A stretch of DNA of 64,000 nucleotides from JBNKFV01 sp050289485 (GTDB lineage Bacteria; Pseudomonadota; Gammaproteobacteria; Pseudomonadales; Cellvibrionaceae): assembly GCA_050289485.1 (NCBI GenBank), contig JBNKFV010000010.1, positions 42,397 through 106,396 of the forward strand. The letters run 5' to 3'. The notes below the pieces were generated by a model that did not search any database, was not told where the DNA came from, and was given only the letters and a program-made list of their open reading frames with translations. Positions 25,791 through 32,914 of this stretch are shown piece after piece (the first letter of the stretch is position 1; each line of letters starts with the position of its first letter). The position numbers were made by a program, and so were the translations under genes.

Positions 25791-27471
25791 TGTTAGACGT
25801 CAGCTCAAGTGATCCTGCGGCAAAGGAAATCGTATAGTTGCCATCTGCATCAGGTTGAATAACTTCACCATTTTGTACCAGCTGATAACCATCTCCCTTC
25901 TCCATCTGTACCTTTAGATTGATATTATTGGGAAAGTAGCTTGGAACCGTCCAGCTATAACTTGTTCCAGTGGAAGTCGCATTGGGTGTAAGCTCTTCCA
26001 GTATTTTCTGCGCTCTCCAGTAACTACTGATGGTTCCATAAGGTGCAATCCAGATTTGAGATCGTTTTTGATCCAAATAATCAAGCGTTAAATCGAACTC
26101 TTGCTGTGGAAAACTGGTCCAGGAAAATTCGTCACCAACCTCGTGTATTCCAAATACGATCCAAGCTTCTTGTGCTATCGCATCATCTATCCAGGTCTTG
26201 TAATCGTTCTCAAACGTTCCCGTTGTCCCTGTAAATTGGCAAGGGATATTCAACCAATCGGGGGTAGACGAAGACTTCAAGTTACCCCAACTACCTCCTC
26301 TTGCTGAAACGTGTGTATCTCTCAGATATTTCACCAAAAATGGATCATTATTCGTGTAAGGATAAGCATAAGAGGAAGCCTTAATTCCCAATTCTAACTC
26401 TATCGCGTCTTGAGCTCCGATGGTTTCGTCGTAGCCTAAGGTATCGTCAAACGTTTTTTGATTACTATCGCTTGGATCTGGAGTATCGCTTGGTTGATAA
26501 TGATGCTTAGAGTGATTGCCAATTTCATGTCCATTTAAAGTTATATTCTTCCATTCATCTTTTCGCCCCCCTGTCAGGGTAGGCTCTGAAATAAGGAAAA
26601 ACGTCGCATCCATATCTTTAGCATCTAAAGCTGGAATTGCAATATCAAGATGTGAATTAGCCCCATCATCAAAGGTAAGAGAAACGGCGCTCTCAAAACC
26701 ATTCCAAGGCACAACGGTTACTTCTGGTCCAGTGTATGGCGCAATGTATGTGAACTGAACGTTATTAATATAAACCGTAGTATCAAAAACATTTGCAAGA
26801 CTAAATACAATTGCATTCCATTGTGCAAAATCAACTCCGGTAAAATCAGAGATATCGATGAAAACATGCTTCCAGGAGCCATCAAAAGGCGCGATGATAT
26901 TTGTGGATAAACCATTATTGGCCCCATCAGTGGCTCTGATGGAAATCGTTTCGCCGCCTGTCTCTCCTTTTACCCAAAGTTCCAAAGTGTTGTAAGCAGA
27001 TAGATCATGGGCCCCCCAGTCGGTGAAGTATGATTGATTCCAGCCTTGTTCTGCGTCGGTAAGGACCAGTTTTTGTGAGGCTACAGCACCACCTTCTGGT
27101 ACTTCAACGGAATCACTGCTTACCGTTATTTGATTACTTGCTCCACTATAATTCACAATATAAGGTTCGATCACTGGCGTCGGCTCAGGGGTTGGCTCAG
27201 GAGTCGGTTCTGGCGTCGGTTCTGGCGTCGGTTCTGGCGTCGGTTCGGGCGTCGGTTCGGGCGTCGGCTCAGGAGTCGGTTCTGGCGTCGGCTCAGGAGT
27301 CGGTTCTGGCTGAGGTGCAGGGCCACTCACTATCTCGCCAGAATCGGAGCCAGAACCGCCAGAACTCCCTCCTCCGCATCCCATCAATGACAGTGTCATA
27401 ATCGACACCAATAAAATCATGGCTCTGATCATTGTTTTGTTTTTCAAAGTCGTTAAAAGTAATTTGTTCAT
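25786..27471 (-). CDS. Polysaccharide deacetylase-like lipoprotein with (PEPT)n linker and beta-sandwich module
   Basis: 561 residues. A lipoprotein signal with lipobox LSLMGC (Cys32; alternative start at 27432) is followed by a Gly/Ser stretch, a linker of about eleven PEPT units, a ~130-residue carbohydrate-binding-like module (from NYSGASNQ to YINNVQFTY, with DLSAYNTLELWVKG) and a NodB-type domain. NodB motif 1 is TFDDG, motif 2 is HSKHH; motif 3 is atypical (YAYPYTNND instead of RPPYG) and VFGIHEVGD may be motif 5. It would remove acetyl groups from a wall polysaccharide at the cell surface; the substrate is unknown. It is a paralogue of the next gene, with blocks of identical DNA. Confidence 0.8.
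   Translation of the reverse strand: MNKLLLTTLKNKTMIRAMILLVSIMTLSLMGCGGGSSGGSGSDSGEIVSGPAPQPEPTPEPTPEPTPEPTPEPTPEPTPEPTPEPTPEPTPEPTPEPTPVIEPYIVNYSGASNQITVSSDSVEVPEGGAVASQKLVLTDAEQGWNQSYFTDWGAHDLSAYNTLELWVKGETGGETISIRATDGANNGLSTNIIAPFDGSWKHVFIDISDFTGVDFAQWNAIVFSLANVFDTTVYINNVQFTYIAPYTGPEVTVVPWNGFESAVSLTFDDGANSHLDIAIPALDAKDMDATFFLISEPTLTGGRKDEWKNITLNGHEIGNHSKHHYQPSDTPDPSDSNQKTFDDTLGYDETIGAQDAIELELGIKASSYAYPYTNNDPFLVKYLRDTHVSARGGSWGNLKSSSTPDWLNIPCQFTGTTGTFENDYKTWIDDAIAQEAWIVFGIHEVGDEFSWTSFPQQEFDLTLDYLDQKRSQIWIAPYGTISSYWRAQKILEELTPNATSTGTSYSWTVPSYFPNNINLKVQMEKGDGYQLVQNGEVIQPDADGNYTISFAAGSLELTSNN
27178..27309. repeat. 12-bp coding minisatellite ((PEPT)n linker)
   Basis: About eleven imperfect 12-bp units of the form CGTCGGTTCTGG on the plus strand, each encoding Pro-Glu-Pro-Thr on the minus strand. 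Unit variants (GTTCTGG, GTTCGGG, GCTCAGG) are interspersed. Repeat number can change by slippage without breaking the frame. Confidence 0.9.
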
Positions 27472-27724
27472 CTTATTTACAACACATGTTTAAAGTACTG
27501 CTCAAACTGCAAAGTGTTAAGCAAATTAAAGGAAAGCTGCCTTGAAATGTGCAGCCTGGCTAGGTTCGATTGGCGTTTACTGTTCATATGCTCAATTTCG
27601 TAAATTTGCTAACAGCCATGTTTGCGTTGACAACTATTACTGGATTGAAAAACCCTAATGAATCGTTTAATCACGAGCGGAACCGGGTTTGTATAAAAGA
27701 ACAGGCTCCAATTACTTTAATGCC

Positions 27725-27814
27725 CGATGTTAACATCGAACTTCCTGTTAGCCCGGCACGAACTCTTACCGGGTTAACAAGTGGGGAAGGTCATCATTGA
27801 TCCACTCCCCACTT
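27725..27814. terminator. Cluster of palindromes in the deacetylase intergenic gap
   Basis: The 408-base gap 27472-27879 holds three structures: the perfect 14-bp palindrome CGATGTTAACATCG (27725-27738), hairpin GTTAGCCCGG/CCGGGTTAAC (27747-27778) and hairpin AAGTGGGGA/TCCCCACTT (27779-27814). They lie downstream of the second deacetylase gene on its strand and probably end its transcript. No gene is seen in the gap; the small frame at 27570-27800 has no support. Confidence 0.6.
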
Positions 27815-27879
27815 CCATTTATGTTAGCCACATACATCCTACTGACATTCGTATTCCCTTCTATTTCTTCCCCATGAGT

Positions 27880-29742
27880 CTACGGTAAGAAGCGTACGTT
27901 ATTAATGTAGAACGTAGCGGGACCGGTAACAGAGGTAAACGTAATGGTTTGCCATTGCGTCACGTCGAAACCAGGCATGCTATCCACATTAATAGAAACA
28001 TGCTGCCAGCTTCCGTCGGAAGGCGACTGTATATTAGTGGAATAACCATTCGTCCCGTCACTAACATACATGGAAACAACTTCGCCTCCATTGTCTCCTT
28101 TCACCCAAAACTCTAACGTACTGAAAGCAGATATATCATGCTGGCTCCAGTCGTTCGTATAAAAAGCACCATTCCAACCGCTGCCGTTATAGACAAATTT
28201 CTGCGATGCGACACCTGTATTGCCGGGCACAATGGTAGCGTCAGAACTTTCAGCAAGGTTATAAGTATTACTATAATTTACCGTGTATGAGCTATCCTTC
28301 AGTTCAAGTGATTTGGCATCGAAGGAGATCGTATAATTGCCATCTGTATCAGGTTGAATGACTTGGCCGTTTTGTACCAGCTGATAGCCATTCCCGTTCT
28401 TCATTTTTACCTTTAGGTTGATATTATTGGGAAAGTAGCCTGGAACCTCCCAGCTATAACTTGTTCCAGAGGTAGTCGCATTAGGTGTAAGAGCTTCCAG
28501 TATTTTCTGCGCCCTCCAGTAACTACTGATGGTTCCATAAGGTGCAATCCAGATTTGAGAGCGTTTCTGATCCAAATAATTGAGCGTTAAATCGAACTCT
28601 TGCTGTGGAAAACTGGTCCAGGCAAACTCATCACCAACATCGTGTATTCCAAATACGATCCAAGCTTTTTGTGCTATCGCATCATCTATCCAGGTTTTGT
28701 AATCATTCTCAAACGTTCCCGTTGTCCCTGTAAATTGGCAAGGGATATTCAACCAATCGGGGGTAGACGACGCTTTCATATTACCCCAACCACCTCCTCT
28801 TGCCGAAACGTGTGTATCTCTCAGGTATTTCACCATAAATGGATCATTGTTCGTGTAAGGATAGGCATAAGAGGAAGTCTTAATCCCCATCTCTAACTCT
28901 ATCGCGTCTTGAGCTCCGATGGTTTCGTCGTAGCCTAAGGTATCGTCAAACGTCTTTTTATTAGGATTGCTTGGATCTGGAGCGGCGCTTGGTTCATAAT
29001 GATGCTTGGAGTGATTTCCAAGTTCATGTCCATTTAAAGTTATATTCTTCCATTCATCTTTTCGTCCCCCCGTAAGGGCAGGCTCCGAAATAATAAAAAA
29101 CGTCGCATCCATATCTTTTGCATTCAAAGCCGGAACGGCAATATCAAGGTGCGAATCCGCTGCATCATCAAAGGTAAGAGAAACGGCGCTCTCAAAACCA
29201 TTCCATGGCAATACCGTGACTTGAGGTCCGGTGTACGGATCAACAAATGAGAACTGAACGTTATTAATATAGAACGTAGTATTAACGGCACCTGTAGTAC
29301 TAAATGTAATTGTCCGCCATTTTGTAAAATCAACTCCGACCATAGCAGACATCTCGATGGAAACGTTCTGCCAGGATCCATCAGAAGGTGTCTGTATATT
29401 TTTGGAGTAGTTATTAGTCCCATCGCCAACATTGATGGAAAGCGCTTCCCCACCAGATCCACCTTTTACCCAAAAATCCAAAGTGCTGTAAGCAGATAAA
29501 TCATGTGAACCCCAGTCCGTAAAAAATGCGCCGTTCCAACCGCTGGCGGAAACAACAAATTTCTGGGAGGCAACGCCGGTGTTTCCAGGTACAACCGTAG
29601 AATCACTACTTGCAGATAGATTATTGCCGCCAATGTAATCGACAACATAGGGGGGTGGTGCAGCTGATACACTCTGTGACACAAATGCTAACGTGGATAA
29701 AAAAATACAGAGATGTATAAATAATGAAAAATTTTTTTTCAT
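27880..29742 (-). CDS. Polysaccharide deacetylase-like secreted protein with two beta-sandwich modules
   Basis: 620 residues with a plain Sec signal peptide (cleavage near SVSA/APP, residue 28). Order: carbohydrate-binding-like module (about 32-167), NodB-like domain (about 175-480), then a second copy of the module (about 490-620, ending YINNVRFLP). The NodB domain closely matches the neighbouring lipoprotein, but motif 1 is TFDDA instead of TFDDG; HSKHH is kept. The modules share DLSAYSTLDFWVKG/DISAFSTLEFWVKG and a YINNV(Q/R)F end typical of galactose-binding-like folds. Low GC compared with the GH95 operon. It probably acts outside the cell on an acetylated plant polysaccharide; this is inferred from context. 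Confidence 0.78.
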   Translation of the reverse strand: MKKNFSLFIHLCIFLSTLAFVSQSVSAAPPPYVVDYIGGNNLSASSDSTVVPGNTGVASQKFVVSASGWNGAFFTDWGSHDLSAYSTLDFWVKGGSGGEALSINVGDGTNNYSKNIQTPSDGSWQNVSIEMSAMVGVDFTKWRTITFSTTGAVNTTFYINNVQFSFVDPYTGPQVTVLPWNGFESAVSLTFDDAADSHLDIAVPALNAKDMDATFFIISEPALTGGRKDEWKNITLNGHELGNHSKHHYEPSAAPDPSNPNKKTFDDTLGYDETIGAQDAIELEMGIKTSSYAYPYTNNDPFMVKYLRDTHVSARGGGWGNMKASSTPDWLNIPCQFTGTTGTFENDYKTWIDDAIAQKAWIVFGIHDVGDEFAWTSFPQQEFDLTLNYLDQKRSQIWIAPYGTISSYWRAQKILEALTPNATTSGTSYSWEVPGYFPNNINLKVKMKNGNGYQLVQNGQVIQPDTDGNYTISFDAKSLELKDSSYTVNYSNTYNLAESSDATIVPGNTGVASQKFVYNGSGWNGAFYTNDWSQHDISAFSTLEFWVKGDNGGEVVSMYVSDGTNGYSTNIQSPSDGSWQHVSINVDSMPGFDVTQWQTITFTSVTGPATFYINNVRFLP

Positions 29743-29790
29743 TGAGTGTCATTCCTGTCGGGGTTTAGTACAGGTCTTGAACCTGATCAC

Positions 29791-29876
29791 TAGAACCTAC
29801 CTCTGAAGCAACCGCCTCGCTTGACTCGCATCTTTAGCGGCCTCGTGAAAACTATCGTTAATGTGAGATAGGTTCT
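29791..29876. repeat. Separated inverted repeat upstream of the second deacetylase gene
   Basis: TAGAACCTACCTC (29791-29803) and GAGATAGGTTCTA (29864-29876) are inverse to each other with one mismatch, 60 bases apart, in the 197-base gap between the deacetylase and GH74 genes. The gap also has CAGGTCTTGAACCTG at 29771-29785. They could be a large hairpin or paired binding sites. Confidence 0.5.
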
Positions 29877-29939
29877 AATTGTCAATTCGTGATCGAGCCA
29901 TCCATGGCTCGGACCAGCTTACTGTTTTTCCACAGCTTG

Positions 29940-32645
29940 CTAGGGGTTGTACAAGATTCCTCGTCCATTACCAGCGAAATACACCCGCCCGTAAACCTTG
30001 TTGTCTGCGGCAAGATGAGTAATACCAGCAAACTGGTGATCATCATCGTTTATCCGTGTCCAATTCGCGCCCATGTCATCCGAGCGATACAAGCCCCATT
30101 GGTTGTTGATAACACCAACCACATAAACCGCTGCCGAATAACTTGAGCCATTGGCGGCTTTACCTACAGCAATGCTGGAGGCGCCATAAATATCCGGCCA
30201 ACTATTCGAACCGTAAACGGATGCAGTCACATTCAACTTGGTCCAAGTCACCCCGGAATCCAGAGAATGGAATATGTTATGACCGTCGGCCAGCCAGATA
30301 TCACCTTCGGCATTCGGGTTAACCGCGATGGATGTATTGCCGTAATCGGTAGGCTTCAGGTCCAAGTTAGGATCTGTGCTCTCGGTAAAGGTTTTACCCC
30401 CATCCGTCGAGTAGAAAAACTTGCTAGACGACCCCCACCAATGTCCACCGTGATCGAAGGCATAAACCTTGTTCGGGTTTTGACGATCTGCCGCCAGATG
30501 GTAGCTGCGAGGAAAGAAAGGATCGAGCTCAGGCAGATTAGTTAACTGCCAAGTCGAACCACTATCTGTGGAATAATAAGTTTTTGCGTGATTTGGCTGC
30601 CATACCGACCAAACAAGATTGTTGGGCGACGTCACTACGATGTTGTTTGGATTGTCTAATCCTGCACCTGATGGAATAATCCCCGCTGGCAGCGAGCCAA
30701 ACGCGGTCCAGGTCACACCGTTATCTCGCGAATAGCGAGCAGCGGGCGCTGTAGAATCAATACTAAAATCTCTGGTACCTATGGTCACTATATAAGACGG
30801 ATCAGACCAGGCCATATCACCACTAACACCGTTAGCAAACTTCAGGTCGCCACTTGGCGTGCGAACAGCCTCTTGATCTAGTGCGGTATGCACCCAGGTC
30901 CCGATGTCACCCGAAGCATTTAACAGCGTATAAGCTGCATTCGCTGGTGGCGTGGTTAGATTCAGGGTGGCGGTTTCTTCAAGGTTTTGCACCTTTTTGT
31001 ACCAGATAGGATCAGCGTCAGTGGCGTTATAGGTCTCCCAAATACCACCGCCATAGACGTGCAGTACGTGATCCGGATTAAAGGGGTTTATTTCCACATC
31101 ATCAATCCAGCCAGAGATATCTACGTCAGGAAAATGTGTTTTACCGTTGGAAATTTCTCTCCAGTTATTACCACCATCCGTCGAAAGCTCCACAACAGAC
31201 TTACCTGCAAAGATGCCCCAGGTACCTGAGATGCCTAAAGCGATTTGAGTATTACTACCTGATCCGTAAACGGAGATACCACCATAACCTCCTCCATTAC
31301 TTTGACGTAACAACGTCCAATTACTACCGTCAAAGCGATATAATCGCGCGGGGCCAGTGGCACCAGGACCCATACCACCGCCCGTGAAGATAAAATAGAA
31401 ATCCCCATCATTTGAGCGCACTACGTGTGGAATATAGTAATCGGTGTTGTCGCCGTCCAGAGGTGTAGATACCCCCTGCCAAGTAGCGCCGCCATCCGTT
31501 GATTTATAAATCATCTTATTCAGACCTGCCGCATTGGCATAATCAGGAGCTACCCCCACATAAATGGTCTGAGTTGCCGAGCCAGAGCCCATAGTGTCGG
31601 TATCAAACACCACAAATTCTATACCTGCGGTAGTACCCTGGTCATTTGGCATTACGGTTGAAGATAAACTGGTCACCTGTGTCCAGTTATAGCCACCGTT
31701 GGTAGATTTCCACAATCCTGCAGTACGTGAACCATAGAACAAAGTCGATGACTGATTAGGATCGACCATCATGCGCTCACCAATAGCACGTCCGTTGTCA
31801 TTGGCACCTACTGGGAAGGGTAAATCCACATGTGTCCAGTTATCACCACGATCATATGAAATATAGAGACGTCCGTTGCCACTGTTCATATACAGGCCGG
31901 TACTCATGTAAACCCGATAGGAATCGTTGGGATCCAGCGCAACGCTCTCCGCCCCCATATGGAAACCTTCTGTCACGTCCAACGAATCTGTTAAGGGAAG
32001 CCATTCATCTTGATTCCATCGGTAGATACCACCGATATCGGTACGTGCGTAGAACAGATCTGGAACAACCGGATGAAAAATCAGCCCAGGCACATAACCA
32101 TGCCCACCTATTTTGACGTTCTTCCATTCAGTACCAGCAGGCGGTGATTCCAGCTTCCACAACTGATTGTCGTAGCCAAAACTCTCCCATAAATGGAGAT
32201 TCGCGCCGTCATTAGGGTTCCAGCCCGACACATCAATTGCCTTGCCACTGTAACGCGAGATAATTCTGTAATAACCATCACCGTTATCAACAAAGCTCCA
32301 TTGCTGATTGGTTGCGCCGGTATCAGAGTACTGTCTGAGATCGGCACCGTCGCCCGCATCCCAGCCCCAGACATCTATGGATTTGCCACTGTGGGCGGCC
32401 TTGATTGAAAAGTAGCCATTACCAAGATCCGTGACATCCCACTGCTGGTTCAGCATTGAGCCACCACTCCATTGAAAAATATTGGCACCGTTGTCCTGGC
32501 TGGCATCAGCGACCGTTATTGCCTTGTCACTAAACTTGTTGACCAAAACATAACGGCCACTGGCGACGTCGGCATTAACACCCGTCACCCAGGATATTGA
32601 AAAGAGTAAAGCGCTAAAAAAGAGGATCTTTTTATGCATCATCAT
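29940..32645 (-). CDS. GH74-like secreted glycosidase with N-terminal ricin-type lectin domain
   Basis: 901 residues. A Sec signal peptide (to about residue 25, VNA) precedes a beta-trefoil ricin-type module (about 27-170) with three QxW-type repeats (NQQWDV, NQQWSF, NQLWKL), then a double seven-bladed propeller of GH74 type (about 173-901). ARTDIGGIYRW holds the expected first catalytic Asp; GDIGTWVH aligns with the second-Asp region, where other GH74 proteins here have GDxxGF. BNR-like repeats (STDGGATW, STDSGSTW) are frequent. GH74 enzymes cut the glucan backbone of xyloglucan. About three quarters of residues seem shared with the next GH74 gene by eye, so the two are tandem duplicates with different N-termini. 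Start may be at the third ATG (32639). Confidence 0.82.
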   Translation of the reverse strand: MMMHKKILFFSALLFSISWVTGVNADVASGRYVLVNKFSDKAITVADASQDNGANIFQWSGGSMLNQQWDVTDLGNGYFSIKAAHSGKSIDVWGWDAGDGADLRQYSDTGATNQQWSFVDNGDGYYRIISRYSGKAIDVSGWNPNDGANLHLWESFGYDNQLWKLESPPAGTEWKNVKIGGHGYVPGLIFHPVVPDLFYARTDIGGIYRWNQDEWLPLTDSLDVTEGFHMGAESVALDPNDSYRVYMSTGLYMNSGNGRLYISYDRGDNWTHVDLPFPVGANDNGRAIGERMMVDPNQSSTLFYGSRTAGLWKSTNGGYNWTQVTSLSSTVMPNDQGTTAGIEFVVFDTDTMGSGSATQTIYVGVAPDYANAAGLNKMIYKSTDGGATWQGVSTPLDGDNTDYYIPHVVRSNDGDFYFIFTGGGMGPGATGPARLYRFDGSNWTLLRQSNGGGYGGISVYGSGSNTQIALGISGTWGIFAGKSVVELSTDGGNNWREISNGKTHFPDVDISGWIDDVEINPFNPDHVLHVYGGGIWETYNATDADPIWYKKVQNLEETATLNLTTPPANAAYTLLNASGDIGTWVHTALDQEAVRTPSGDLKFANGVSGDMAWSDPSYIVTIGTRDFSIDSTAPAARYSRDNGVTWTAFGSLPAGIIPSGAGLDNPNNIVVTSPNNLVWSVWQPNHAKTYYSTDSGSTWQLTNLPELDPFFPRSYHLAADRQNPNKVYAFDHGGHWWGSSSKFFYSTDGGKTFTESTDPNLDLKPTDYGNTSIAVNPNAEGDIWLADGHNIFHSLDSGVTWTKLNVTASVYGSNSWPDIYGASSIAVGKAANGSSYSAAVYVVGVINNQWGLYRSDDMGANWTRINDDDHQFAGITHLAADNKVYGRVYFAGNGRGILYNP

Positions 32646-32884
32646 TTCTCACTTATTATTTATCTATTTTATATAAGGATTTAAAGGCTGAATCTCCCAA
32701 AGCGGAACTTCACCCCCGATACATGCCATCCTTGACGCGGGAAGCACTGGTGGCTGTGTAGTTTTGCCCAGCTCACCACGCTACCCGCAGCCGGCTTACC
32801 AACATCAAACCCGCCCCGCGGACTTAACAAAGGCTTACCCAAAAGCAATGCGCTGATAATGTTGCAACGATTCTTGTGTAATCA

Positions 32885-32904
32885 CCGCGCCATTCCTGGC
32901 GCGG
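32885..32904 (-). terminator. Hairpin downstream of the second GH74 gene
   Basis: CCGCGCC (32885-32891) pairs with GGCGCGG (32898-32904) around 6 bases, 10 bases after the stop of the GH74 lipoprotein gene on its strand. No strong T tract. Confidence 0.45.
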
Positions 32905-32914
32905 GTAATAAGTG

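Noticed and set aside
27178..27309. Regular repeats that at first look like a CRISPR array or satellite
   Set aside because: Units are 12 bp without spacers, stay in frame with a lipoprotein gene and encode a PEPT linker.
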